Positions 1-9,349 of a stretch of DNA of 64,000 nucleotides are shown here, one piece after another (position 1 is the stretch's first letter; the number at the start of each line of letters is the position of its first letter). Source of the DNA: Solimonas terrae. GTDB lineage: Bacteria > Pseudomonadota > Gammaproteobacteria > Nevskiales > Nevskiaceae. A program made the translations under genes and the position numbers. Below the pieces are notes generated by a model, which worked only from the letters and a program-made list of their open reading frames with translations, made no database searches and was not told the DNA's origin. Location of the stretch: the NCBI RefSeq assembly GCF_011067135.1, contig NZ_JAAMOW010000003.1, positions 310,001 through 374,000 of the forward strand, read 5' to 3'.

Positions 1-24
1 TTCAGATGCCAGCCGTGGCGTGAT

Positions 25-1359
25 TCAGGCGGCGACCGGCGCGCTCTGCGCACGAACCTGACTGACCGCCTCGATTTCGCGGGCTGCGGCCAGCGCCGCG
101 AGGCGGGCGACGACACCGTAGGCATAAAAGCGATTCGGGCTTTCGTCGGGGCCGCAGTCGTGATCCGGCGCGCTGCAGGGTTCGTCGAACGCCAGCGGCT
201 CGAAGCGCATGCCGGGCGCATTGAGGTTTTCCTGATTGCCGCGCTGCGAGTTCAGGCGGTAGAAGCCGCCGACCACATGGCGATCGATCATGTAGACCAC
301 CGGCTCGGCGGTCGCTTCGTCGGTGCCCATCTTCTCGAAGGTGTAGACGCCCTCCTGGATGATCGCGCCGGTCACTTCGCGGCCCTCCTTGGCGGAAGCC
401 ATGTGGGTGCGCGCCTTGCGGTTCATGCTGCGCACGTCCTCGACACTCCGGGCCGTCATCACGCCCATGCCGTAGGTGCCGGCATCGGACTTGATGATGA
501 CGAAGGGCTCCTCCTTGATGTCGTACTCGGCGTATTTGGCGCGGATGTCTTCCAGCAGCAGTTCGACATTGGCTTCCAGGCATTCCTCGCCTTCGCGCTT
601 CATGAAGTTGATCTGGCCGCAGTTGCGGAACAGGGGATCGACCAGCCAGGGGTCGATGCCGGCGATCACCCCGAATTCGCGCGCGACCTCGCGGTAGAAG
701 CCGAAGTGGTTCGATTTCTGGCGCAGGTGCCAGCCGACGTCCGGCGGCGGCACGATATCCTGGCTCAGGTCCTTGAGCACGTCCGGCACGCCGGCCGACA
801 GATCGTTGTTGAGCAGCACGCTGCAGGGGTAGAAGTCGCCGACGTGGATGCGATCACCGTCACGCCGCACGGGTTCCAGCAGCAGCTTGCGGCCGGAAAT
901 CTCCAGCGTCAGCTCGCTCGGCTCGCGCAGTTCCGGAATCAGCGACCCGATGCGCACGTGGAAGCCCGCCTTCTTCATCAGACCGAACAGGGTCGCGACG
1001 TTTTCGAGATAGAACTTGTTGCGCGTGTGGTTCTCCGGCACCAGCAGCACGCCGGAGGCTTCCGGGCAGACGCGCTCCATCGCCGCCTGCAGCGCCTGCA
1101 CGCACAGGGCCTCGAACGCCGGATTCAGGTTGTTGAAGCCGCCCGGGAACAGATTGGTATCGACCGGCGCGAGCTTGAAGCCGGCATTGCGCAAATCGAC
1201 CGAGCTGTAGAACGGCGGCGCCGTGTGCTGCCACTGCTGGCGGAACCAGGCTTCGATGTCGGCCGCGCGTTCCAGCAGCGTCGATTCAAGCTGCAGCAAC
1301 GGGCCGGTCTGGGCGGTCAGCAGACGCGGGACGGGGTGAGTCGCAGTGCGGGTATTCAT
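25..1359 (-). CDS. gshA: Glutamate--cysteine ligase (Acidithiobacillus-type GshA)
   Basis: A 444-residue cytoplasmic enzyme of the proteobacterial glutamate–cysteine ligase group first defined in Acidithiobacillus ferrooxidans, distinct from the E. coli-type GshA. It would make gamma-glutamylcysteine, the first step of glutathione synthesis. The family-typical stretches around residues 55–75 (FPGGFNNLNPAF), 105–115 (PENHTRNKFY), 255 (NFMKREGEECL) and 285–300 (KSDAGTYGMGVM) are present, and the length is normal for the family. Translation starts at the ATG complementary to 1357–1359. The stop lies 24 bp from the window edge, so a downstream gshB, often adjacent in relatives, cannot be checked. 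Its glutathione fits the two-gene frmA/fghA formaldehyde route at 44–46.7 kb. Confidence 0.9.
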   Translation of the reverse strand: MNTRTATHPVPRLLTAQTGPLLQLESTLLERAADIEAWFRQQWQHTAPPFYSSVDLRNAGFKLAPVDTNLFPGGFNNLNPAFEALCVQALQAAMERVCPEASGVLLVPENHTRNKFYLENVATLFGLMKKAGFHVRIGSLIPELREPSELTLEISGRKLLLEPVRRDGDRIHVGDFYPCSVLLNNDLSAGVPDVLKDLSQDIVPPPDVGWHLRQKSNHFGFYREVAREFGVIAGIDPWLVDPLFRNCGQINFMKREGEECLEANVELLLEDIRAKYAEYDIKEEPFVIIKSDAGTYGMGVMTARSVEDVRSMNRKARTHMASAKEGREVTGAIIQEGVYTFEKMGTDEATAEPVVYMIDRHVVGGFYRLNSQRGNQENLNAPGMRFEPLAFDEPCSAPDHDCGPDESPNRFYAYGVVARLAALAAAREIEAVSQVRAQSAPVAA

Positions 1360-1691
1360 GGGAACGGATGGTAACGCATGCGCGTCCGGTGGCCGGGTAG
1401 GTGTTCGGGCATCTGGTGGCGATAGGCAGCATTACAAGACTGTGCTAAAAAACCACAATATTGGTCCGGTCGCCATCAATATGACGGATAGTGCCGGTCA
1501 ATCGCCGAGCGCCGTCCTGCAATCGGGGTGGGAAGAGGCCGGATCGATGACAAAACCATGCTCTGTGTTATTGAAGCGACCATCGTCCTCCATCTTCGGA
1601 TCAACGATGCAGGCTGGCACCGACACTTCGTTTCCGGGGCCTGGTGACCGCTTGAATCAAGGCGCAGTGCAACCGTCTGAAGGGGAAGGGA
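1360..1691. other. Intergenic region with divergent promoters of gshA and pilG
   Basis: This 332-bp gap holds no convincing gene. An AT-richer patch at about 1435–1485 stands out from the GC-rich surroundings and is the likely site of the divergent promoters. On the minus strand a weak sigma-70-like pair (TTGTGG, 18 bp, TAATGC) can be read there, pointing to gshA. No clear -35/-10 pair was found for the plus-strand receiver gene. No hairpin or riboswitch was recognised. Confidence 0.4.
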
Positions 1692-2078
1692 GTGTCTACT
1701 GAGGCAAAAGCTGCTGCACGCGTGATGGTCATCGACGACAGTCAGACCATACGGCGTACGGCCGAGACGCTGCTCGCGCGCGAGGGCTACGAGGTCGTCA
1801 CGGCGCAGGACGGGTTCGAGGCGCTGTCGAAGATCTCCGACCACCGTCCGGACGTGATCTTCATCGACATCATGATGCCGCGCCTGGACGGCTACCAGGC
1901 CTGTGCGCTGATCAAGAACAATCCGCAGTTCCGCAACACGCCGGTGATCATGCTCAGCTCCAAGGACGGGCTGTTCGATCGCGCACGCGGTCGCATCGTC
2001 GGCTCCGACGAATATCTGACCAAGCCGTTCACGCGCGACGAACTCCTGGGCGCCGTGCGCGCACACGTTCGCGTCTGA
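1692..2078 (+). CDS. pilG: PilG-like single-domain response regulator
   Basis: A 128-residue stand-alone CheY-fold receiver. The acidic pocket is Asp15-Asp16, the phospho-acceptor is Asp59 (in FIDIMMPRLDG), and the conserved Lys lies in the LTKPF motif near residue 110. It starts at GTG 1692, preceded by a purine-rich AGGGG six bases upstream. It is the first gene of the chemosensory run and 16 bp ahead of a CheW gene. In Pseudomonas and Xanthomonas such receivers relay ChpA/PilJ output to type IV pilus extension. Assignment as PilG rather than PilH rests on its position at the head of the cluster. It could also be a generic CheY-like protein. Confidence 0.8.
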   Translation: MSTEAKAAARVMVIDDSQTIRRTAETLLAREGYEVVTAQDGFEALSKISDHRPDVIFIDIMMPRLDGYQACALIKNNPQFRNTPVIMLSSKDGLFDRARGRIVGSDEYLTKPFTRDELLGAVRAHVRV

Positions 2079-2094
2079 CCCCGGTCCACGTCCC

Positions 2095-2652
2095 ATGAGC
2101 ACCACCGACCTGCGGGCCCTGCGCAACGAACCGTTTGCAATCCTCGAACAACTTGAGGAGCGGCTGGGTGCCGCCCGCCTCGATGCCCTCGGCAGCGGCG
2201 GTCAGGCACAGAGCTGGACCGGTCTGGGTTTCCGGCTCGGCTCGCAGTGGTTCGTGGCGCCGCGCGAAGACGTCCGCGAAGTGATTGCGCCGCCGCGTAC
2301 CACGCGCGTTCCGAACGCGCAGCCCTGGCTTAGCGGTCTGGCCAATGTCCGCGGTGAACTGCTGGCCATCATCGATCTGCCGCGTTTCTTCGAACTCCCG
2401 CCGGGCGACAACACGCGTGGCCAGCGCGTGCTGGTCCTCAATTCCAAGCGCACGCCGGCCGGGCTGCTGGTCGACGAAATTGCCGGCTATCGCCAGTTCA
2501 CTGCAAGCGAGCAGCGCAACGAGATGAAGTCCACCGCGCAGCCGTATACGCCGTTTCTGCTCGGTGCTTTCGTGCGCGAAGGGCATCCCTGGTTTGCGTT
2601 CAGTCTGCACCGGCTTGCGCACAGCGAGACCTTCAGGGCGGCCGCCGCATGA
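2095..2652 (+). CDS. pilI: PilI-like CheW-domain adaptor
   Basis: A 185-residue protein made of an N-terminal extension of about 40 residues and one CheW domain (about 45–180), which would couple a chemoreceptor to the ChpA kinase at the inner membrane. Typical CheW features are the WFVAPREDVREVI start of the domain, the PWLSGLANVRGELLAIIDL core and the VDEIAGYR segment. Its stop overlaps the chpA start by four bases (ATGA), indicating translational coupling. In Pseudomonas, pilJ (the receptor) lies between pilI and chpA; here it is absent. Confidence 0.85.
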   Translation: MSTTDLRALRNEPFAILEQLEERLGAARLDALGSGGQAQSWTGLGFRLGSQWFVAPREDVREVIAPPRTTRVPNAQPWLSGLANVRGELLAIIDLPRFFELPPGDNTRGQRVLVLNSKRTPAGLLVDEIAGYRQFTASEQRNEMKSTAQPYTPFLLGAFVREGHPWFAFSLHRLAHSETFRAAAA

Positions 2653-5600
2653 ATGCCCGGCTCAAACCCGCTTCCGTCAACGGCCTGCATTGGGTCCGCG
2701 GCGAACTCGACCAGAGCGTGACACGCGCACGCTCGCTGATCGAACTGCACCTCGACAATCCGGACGACGCCCTGCCGTTGCAACAGGCCTACGTCGAGCT
2801 GCATCAGGTGCGTGGTACGGCGGCGATGATCCGCTGCTTCGGCGCGTCGATGCTGGCCGGCGAAATGACAGCCGGTCTGCACGATCTGCTGCAGAAGCGT
2901 GCGCGCGAGACCGAGGTACTGTTCACGGCGCTGCTGGGTGGCACGGTGCAGCTCACCGACTATCTGCAGGCGCTGTCGGAAGAGATGCCGGACTGCGTGC
3001 TGGTGCTGCAGCCGGCGATCAACGAATTGCGTCTGGCGCGCGGTCAGGCAGTGCTGACCGAGGCCGAGCTGTTCACGATGCAGATGCAGGCGCTCGGCGC
3101 CATGCTGCCCTTGCCCGAGGATGCGGTCAGCGACGCGCGCGCCGCGCAGGCGCAGGCGCAGCGCTATCTCAGTGCGTTCCAGGTTTCGTTGCTCAGCTGG
3201 ATTCGCAGTGCGCCGGACGCGAAGCTCGCCGAGACGCGGATCGGCAAGATCAGCGAACAGCTCGCGCAACAGGCGACGCGCGCCGAAACGCATCAGCTGT
3301 GGCGCAGTGCCGCGGCATCGATCGAAGCCCTGCTAGGGCGCACGCTGGAAAATTCCCTCGAGCTCAAGCGCCTGTTCGGCCGCGTCGGCCAGCAGATCAA
3401 ACAGATCGCCGACCATGGCGAAGATGCGGGCGCCGCCGGTTCGTACGAGCTGTCGCTGCAATTGCTGTTCTTCGTCGGCCGTTCGCGCGGCCGCGGCGCG
3501 CGCGTGCAGGCGCTGCGCAAGCACTTCCAGCTCGCGGCCTGCCTGCCGGACGCAGTCGAGCTCGATGCGCGCCGCCGTCGAATCCACGGCCCGAGCACCT
3601 CCCTGCTGGCCAAGGTTTCCGACGAGATTCGCGCCGACTTCACCCGCATCAAGGACCAGATCGACCTGGTCGTGCGCGCCGGTGGCAGCAGCACCGACGG
3701 TTTTGCCGAGGCGCGCAAGAGCCTGCAGCGCATCGCCGACGTGCTCGGCGCACTGGGCTTGCGCGTCCTGCAGCAGACCGTCGTTCATCAGGCACAGAGC
3801 CTTGAGGGTCTCGGCAGTGAAACCCCGTTGCCGCAGTGGCTGGCGCTGGCCGAATCGATCCTGCGCGTGGAAAGCAGTCTCGAGGACGCGCTGTTCCGGC
3901 AGTTCCAGCCGGCCGACGGCCATTCCGAGCTGAACGACGAGACGCCGACACCGCGCGATCTGTCCGAAGGCGTGAACGCGCTGTACCGCGAATCGCTGGT
4001 CAATCTGGCACGCGTCAAGCAGTCGGTCGACAGTTTCCTGAAGACCGGTGCCGGCAACGAGTTGCCGAACGCCGCGCTGTTGATCGACGAAGTTGCATCC
4101 GGCTTGCAGATCCTGCGCAGCGAGCAGGTCGCCGACAGTGCGCGGCGGCTGCAGCGCTTCGTCGCCAGCGCGGAATTTCCGCGCCTGCGCGGCAATACCG
4201 TGCTCGCCGAGCGTTTCGCCGACACCGTCGCCGTGCTGGAGTACTACATCGAAGCGGCGCGCGATCAGTCGCCGCTGACCGAAGTCCTGCCGGCGCAGAT
4301 CGAGGCGTCGCTCGACGAGATCGACCGTCTGCTGTTCGGTGACCGTGACGCATCGGATCGTGCCGACATGGCGCCGATGGCCGGAGCGGGCGAGGAAGCG
4401 GCGTCCGAACCGTCCGCGCCGCCGTCGGGCGAGGCTGCGGAAACAGTCGCCGCACCGCTTGTCGATACGGCGCCGGCCGGCGACGATGACGAAATACGCG
4501 AGATCTTTCTCGAGGAAGCCGGTGAAGTGCTGGCGACGCTGCGTGACAACCTGCCGCCGTGGACGCGCGATCCGCGCGAGCGCGAGCGTCTGGCCACCCT
4601 GCGTCGCGCCTTCCACACGCTGAAAGGCAGCGGCCGCACGGTCGGCGCCAAGGCGCTCGGCGAATTCTCGTGGGCGATCGAAAGTCTGCTGAATCGCTGC
4701 CTCGATGGTTCGGTGGCGACCTCGTCCGGTATCGTCGCGGTCGTCAATGACGCCGTTGCACTGCTGCCGGCGCTGATCGAGGCGTTCCGCGACAAGCGCG
4801 AGGCGGACAGCGCCGTCGAGGCCGTGGCGCATCGCGCGCGTGAATATGCCGAGGGCCGCAATCCGGACGCGGCGCCCGAGCCGGACATGGCCACGGTTTT
4901 TCGTGAGGATGCACGTGAGAAGCTCGCCGAAGTCCGTGAATGGCTGGCAAAGCTCGATCACGACATGTCGCGGCACGTCATCGATGCCGACGCGGTTCGC
5001 GCCTTCCACACGCTGCGGGGTTCGGCGCGACTGGTCGATGCGCCTGCGGTCAGCGAGCTGGCGACCGCGCTGGAGCAGTGGCTGGAGCGACTCAAGAACG
5101 CCGACGGGCGGCTCGACGACGCCGGGCTGAGCCTGATCGAAGCCGCGACCGAAACCCTGGGGAACTGGTGCGAGCAGGTCGGCAGCGACGCCGTCGGCCA
5201 GCAGAACGCGAGACTGTGGCTGGAACAGATCGAGTCGCTGCAGGGCAGCGTCGATCGTCTGCACGAAGACGACGAAGCGCGCCAGCTCGCGGAGATTTTT
5301 GCCGCCGAGGCGTTCGACCTCGTGCAGAAGGCCGAAGGTCTGCTCAAAGTCTGGGCACAGTCGCGCGACGATCTGGCGACCCGCCAGGAACTCAAGGTCG
5401 TTTTTCACACGCTGACCGGTGCGGCGCTGATGGCCGAATGTCCGGCGATCGGTCATGTCGCACGCGCGCTGCAGAAGCGCATCGAACAATGCAACGCCGA
5501 CGCGATCGTGCCGTCGCCGGCGGCGTTCACCGAACTCGATGCGTTCTGCGAGGCGATCTATCAGCAGCTCGACGACTATCGCGACGGCAAGCTGGGCAGC

Positions 5601-8600
5601 GAGTCGCCGGAGCTGCTGGCACGCATCGCGGCGCTGCGCTGGGACGAGGGCGAGGCGACGCCGGTCGCGACGCCCCCGGACGAGCCGGCGGCGTCGCTGG
5701 TTCCGGAAGTGGTCGAGTCGCTCAGCGTGGCGGCCGAACCGGACGCCATCGAAATGCCGCCGGTCGCCGACAGCGAAGGGGCCGCAGACGACGCTATCGA
5801 TGATCCGTTCTCCACCGAGGTGCTCGGTGCGCCGGTCCCCGTTCCGGCGGCCCTGTACGCGATGTCGGAGCAGGGCGTCGATCCCGAGTTGCTGAACATT
5901 TTCATCGCCGAGGCCGAGGAGCTGCTGGAGTCCTTCGACCACTGCAATTCGGCGCTGGAGCAGGACGCCCGCGACGGCCGGGCGCTCGGCGAGCTGCGTC
6001 GCGTCCTGCATACCCTGAAAGGCAGCGCGCGCGTCGCTGGCGTCGAGTCGATCGGCGACGTGGCGCACGCGCTCGAAAGCCTGCTGGATCGCGCCGGTGC
6101 CGATCCGCAGCTGGTTGCCGGCCGTCTGCAACTCGCCGCGGACGGACTGCACTATGCGCTCGACGACCTCAAGCGCGGGCATCTGCCGGATCTGCGCGCC
6201 CTGCTCGCCGAGTTCGAGGCCACGCCGAACGGCTCGGCGTCGCCGGCGTTCGGTGGACCGGAGGTTGGCGCCGAAGCCGCGGACAATGCCGACGACGAGA
6301 CGATCGAACTGAGCGGCGACGGCGGTGCTCCGGTGTTCGAGGCCGAGACGGCGCCGACGCTCGATGAGCCGGCCTTCGCGTTCTTCCAGGAACATGAGGC
6401 CGCGCCTGCCGACGAGTTGCCGGCAGTCGAGCCGGTGCCTGATGCGCCTGCCGTGGCCGACGCTGTCGTCGCGATTGCCGTCGATCCCGAGAACGCCGCG
6501 TCACGTACGGACGGCGAACGCCCTCATGCCGGCCCGGCGTACGCGCCGGCGCGCGAGAGCGCGACGCTGGACGCCGATCTGATGCAGATCTTCGGTGGCG
6601 AGGCGACCGAACTGCTGGAGCAGCTCGAACAGGCGTATGCGCGCTGGCAGGTTGCACCGACGCAGGCCGGTCCGGCGCAGGAGATGCAGCGCGCGCTGCA
6701 TACGCTCAAGGGCGGTGCCCGCATGACCGGCCTGTTCGCGATGGGCGACGCGGCGCACGAGCTGGAAACGCGACTGGCGGCGCTGGAAGCCTCCGGCGCG
6801 TTGCAGGCCGACGCGCTGGCGCCGGTCGGCGAGGCTGTCGCCGGCTTGCGGCGTATGACTGATCGTCTTGAACGCGGCGATTTTTCCGGGCTGCTGCACG
6901 CCGACGATGTCGGCCCGCAGCCAGCGCCGCCGGCGCCGGTGCCGACCGGTCTCTGGGACCCGGAACTGTTCTGGCGACCGGACGAGGATTCCGAGCGCGA
7001 GATCGGACTCAAGCGCGAAACCGCGCGCGTGCCGGTCGAGGCACTGGACCGCATGCTCAACGAAGCAGGCGAAATCTCGATCTACCGTTCGCGCCTTGAA
7101 GAGCACAACAGCGGCATCGAGGCGCAGCTCGCCGAAATGGCGCAGGCGGTGACGCGTGTCCGCGAACAGCTGCGCCAGCTCGACATCGAGACCGATGCGC
7201 AGATCGCCGCGCGTGGCCTGACCCAGGCCGACAACGCCGATCGCTATGCCGGCGAGTTCGATCCGCTGGAAATGGATCGCTACACGCGCATGCAGGAACT
7301 GTCGCGGGCGCTGGCCGAATCGGTCGGCGATCTCTCGGCCCTGCATACGGCGATGGAAACCTATGCGATCGGCGCCGAAACCCTGCTGCAGCAGCAGGGG
7401 CGCATCAACACCGAGGTCCAGCAGGGCCTGATGCGCACGCTGATGGTGCCCTTCTCGCGCCAGGCGGCGCGTCTGCAGCGCGTCGTGCAGCAGACCGCGA
7501 TCGAGAACGGCAAGCGCGCCGACATCCTGTTCTCCGGCGCCGATGCCGAACTCGATCGCAACGTGCTGGAACGAATGACCGCACCGCTCGAGCATCTGCT
7601 GCGCAATGCGGTCGTGCACGGCATCGAGCCGCCGGCCGAGCGCGTCGGTCGCAACAAGGCCCCGAACGGCGAGATCCGCATCAATCTCTGGCGTGAAGGC
7701 ACACAGCTCAACGTCGAGGTTCAGGACGACGGTGGCGGTCTGGATTTCGACGCGATTCGCGCCACCGCGATCAAGCGCGGCCTGATGCCGGCCGACGCCG
7801 AAATCGGCGACGAACAGGCCGCGCAGTTCATCTTCATGCCGGGCTTCTCGACCGCGCGCACGCTGACCCAGGATGCCGGTCGCGGTGTCGGCATGGACGT
7901 CGTCGCAGCCGAAGTCAAACAGCTCGGCGGCACCCTGGAGTTGTCGTCGCAGCCGGGCAGGGGCGCACGCTTCCTCGTCCGCCTGCCGCTCAATCTGGCC
8001 TTGTCGCAGGCGCTGCTTGTCGACGTCGGTGGCGAGTCCTACGCGATCCCCTTGTCGAGCATCGAAGGCATCGTCCGCATTCCGCGCCAGGAACTGGCGG
8101 CGTACTACGCCGACGGCGGTCCGGCCTTCGTCTACGGCGGCGCCGACTATCGCGTGCGCTCGCTGGCGGCTTTTCTCGGCAGCGTCGCGGCGCCCGCTTC
8201 GCAGGATTCGAAAGCGGCGCACGCAATACTCGTGCGTCTGCCGGAAGGCATCGGTGCCGGCGATCGCCGCTATGCGGTGGTCGTCGACAATCTGCTCGGC
8301 AATCGCGAGATCGTCTCGAAGGCGGTCGGCGCGCAGGTCAGCAGCGTGCCGGGTGTCAGCGGCGCCACCATACTCGCCGATGGTCGCGCGATGCTGATCC
8401 TCGATCTCGCGGAACTGGCACAGGATGCGGCACGCCGCGCCTTGCGTACGGCCGTCGGTGGCAGCGAGCCGGTGGCGCCGGCGGTGACCACGCGTGGCCT
8501 GATCATGGTCGTCGACGATTCCCTGACCATCCGCCGTGTGACCGAGCGTTTGCTGACGCGTCAGGGCTATACGGTGGTGACCGCCAAGGATGGTCTCGAC

Positions 8601-8861
8601 GCGATGGCGCAGCTGCAGACCGAAGCGCCGCTGGCGATCCTGCTCGACATCGAAATGCCGCGCGCCGACGGTTTCGAGGTCGCCGCCTATGTGCGCAATA
8701 CCACGCGCATCGCGAAGACGCCGATCATCATGATCACGTCGCGTTCCGGCGAAAAGCATCGTGACCGTGCGCAGTCGCTGGGGGTCAACCGCTATCTGAT
8801 CAAGCCTTATCAGGACGATCAGCTGCTCACCGAACTGCGCGGAGTCCTCAAGGAATCATGA
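2649..8861 (+). CDS. chpA: ChpA-type multi-Hpt hybrid histidine kinase
   Basis: A 2070-residue CheA-class kinase of the type IV pilus/twitching chemosensory pathway. Five clear Hpt domains carry phosphorylatable histidines in HTLKG-like motifs at His656, His787, His920, His1121 and His1351. A degenerate sixth occurs at His52 (HQVRGTAAM). Ala/Pro/Glu-rich linkers separate them. The CheA catalytic part follows: dimerisation region near 1470–1600, HATPase with an N box near 1650, G boxes (DDGGGLD, GRGVGMDVV), a CheW-like domain (about 1780–1920), and a C-terminal receiver (about 1955–2070) with phospho-acceptor Asp2000. This order matches Pseudomonas ChpA, which has eight Xpt domains, so some here are degenerate or lost. 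It is translationally coupled to the CheW genes on both sides. No cognate receptor or methyl-modification enzyme (PilJ, PilK, ChpB) is encoded in the window. Confidence 0.93.
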   Translation: MNARLKPASVNGLHWVRGELDQSVTRARSLIELHLDNPDDALPLQQAYVELHQVRGTAAMIRCFGASMLAGEMTAGLHDLLQKRARETEVLFTALLGGTVQLTDYLQALSEEMPDCVLVLQPAINELRLARGQAVLTEAELFTMQMQALGAMLPLPEDAVSDARAAQAQAQRYLSAFQVSLLSWIRSAPDAKLAETRIGKISEQLAQQATRAETHQLWRSAAASIEALLGRTLENSLELKRLFGRVGQQIKQIADHGEDAGAAGSYELSLQLLFFVGRSRGRGARVQALRKHFQLAACLPDAVELDARRRRIHGPSTSLLAKVSDEIRADFTRIKDQIDLVVRAGGSSTDGFAEARKSLQRIADVLGALGLRVLQQTVVHQAQSLEGLGSETPLPQWLALAESILRVESSLEDALFRQFQPADGHSELNDETPTPRDLSEGVNALYRESLVNLARVKQSVDSFLKTGAGNELPNAALLIDEVASGLQILRSEQVADSARRLQRFVASAEFPRLRGNTVLAERFADTVAVLEYYIEAARDQSPLTEVLPAQIEASLDEIDRLLFGDRDASDRADMAPMAGAGEEAASEPSAPPSGEAAETVAAPLVDTAPAGDDDEIREIFLEEAGEVLATLRDNLPPWTRDPRERERLATLRRAFHTLKGSGRTVGAKALGEFSWAIESLLNRCLDGSVATSSGIVAVVNDAVALLPALIEAFRDKREADSAVEAVAHRAREYAEGRNPDAAPEPDMATVFREDAREKLAEVREWLAKLDHDMSRHVIDADAVRAFHTLRGSARLVDAPAVSELATALEQWLERLKNADGRLDDAGLSLIEAATETLGNWCEQVGSDAVGQQNARLWLEQIESLQGSVDRLHEDDEARQLAEIFAAEAFDLVQKAEGLLKVWAQSRDDLATRQELKVVFHTLTGAALMAECPAIGHVARALQKRIEQCNADAIVPSPAAFTELDAFCEAIYQQLDDYRDGKLGSESPELLARIAALRWDEGEATPVATPPDEPAASLVPEVVESLSVAAEPDAIEMPPVADSEGAADDAIDDPFSTEVLGAPVPVPAALYAMSEQGVDPELLNIFIAEAEELLESFDHCNSALEQDARDGRALGELRRVLHTLKGSARVAGVESIGDVAHALESLLDRAGADPQLVAGRLQLAADGLHYALDDLKRGHLPDLRALLAEFEATPNGSASPAFGGPEVGAEAADNADDETIELSGDGGAPVFEAETAPTLDEPAFAFFQEHEAAPADELPAVEPVPDAPAVADAVVAIAVDPENAASRTDGERPHAGPAYAPARESATLDADLMQIFGGEATELLEQLEQAYARWQVAPTQAGPAQEMQRALHTLKGGARMTGLFAMGDAAHELETRLAALEASGALQADALAPVGEAVAGLRRMTDRLERGDFSGLLHADDVGPQPAPPAPVPTGLWDPELFWRPDEDSEREIGLKRETARVPVEALDRMLNEAGEISIYRSRLEEHNSGIEAQLAEMAQAVTRVREQLRQLDIETDAQIAARGLTQADNADRYAGEFDPLEMDRYTRMQELSRALAESVGDLSALHTAMETYAIGAETLLQQQGRINTEVQQGLMRTLMVPFSRQAARLQRVVQQTAIENGKRADILFSGADAELDRNVLERMTAPLEHLLRNAVVHGIEPPAERVGRNKAPNGEIRINLWREGTQLNVEVQDDGGGLDFDAIRATAIKRGLMPADAEIGDEQAAQFIFMPGFSTARTLTQDAGRGVGMDVVAAEVKQLGGTLELSSQPGRGARFLVRLPLNLALSQALLVDVGGESYAIPLSSIEGIVRIPRQELAAYYADGGPAFVYGGADYRVRSLAAFLGSVAAPASQDSKAAHAILVRLPEGIGAGDRRYAVVVDNLLGNREIVSKAVGAQVSSVPGVSGATILADGRAMLILDLAELAQDAARRALRTAVGGSEPVAPAVTTRGLIMVVDDSLTIRRVTERLLTRQGYTVVTAKDGLDAMAQLQTEAPLAILLDIEMPRADGFEVAAYVRNTTRIAKTPIIMITSRSGEKHRDRAQSLGVNRYLIKPYQDDQLLTELRGVLKES

Positions 8862-9349
8862 GCGCCGAAACCAGCAAGCAGCTCTACGCGGTGCTGATCG
8901 CACTGGCCGGCGACACGCTGTTGTTGCCGAACATCGCGATCGCCGAGGTCGTCGCGCGCGATGCGGTGCAGCCGGATCTGCGCCTGCCGTCGTGGCTGGC
9001 CGGCTTCATCGAGTGGAACAGCCGTCGCTTGCCGGTCCTGCATTTCGAGGTCCTCAATGGCGCTGCAGTTCCGGCCGACTCGCGGCGCGAACGGGTGGTC
9101 ATCATCAATTCCAACGGCCGCCACCTGCCGTCGGGTCAGTTTGCGCTGATCACGCAGGCGTATCCGCATCTGGTGACCCTGACCCGCATCGCCCTGCAGC
9201 CGGAGCCGCTGCGCGAAAGCGATCGCAACGAGCTGCTGCTGTCGCGCGTGCGCGTCGCCAACCAGGTCGCGCTGATTCCGGATCTCGACATGGTCGAGGC
9301 GGAAATCGCCCGCGCCTTGTCCCCTGCCAGCGTGCCGGTCGCCGGATGA
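8858..9349 (+). CDS. chpC: ChpC-like CheW-domain protein
   Basis: A 163-residue protein consisting of one CheW-like domain. The IAIAEVVARD start, the LPSWLAGFIEWNSRRLPVL core and a divergent C-terminal half resemble ChpC of Pseudomonas, which links additional receptors to ChpA. It overlaps chpA by four bases and the following cation transporter gene by four bases, so it lies in one translationally coupled unit with both. With the PilI-like protein it gives the cluster two CheW adaptors but no receptor. Confidence 0.8.
   Translation: MSAETSKQLYAVLIALAGDTLLLPNIAIAEVVARDAVQPDLRLPSWLAGFIEWNSRRLPVLHFEVLNGAAVPADSRRERVVIINSNGRHLPSGQFALITQAYPHLVTLTRIALQPEPLRESDRNELLLSRVRVANQVALIPDLDMVEAEIARALSPASVPVAG

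Noticed and set aside
3333-6395. A 1020-residue minus-strand open frame opposite chpA
   Set aside because: It is antisense to well-conserved Hpt domains, has the Arg/His/Gln-rich composition of GC-rich shadow frames, and shows no domain.
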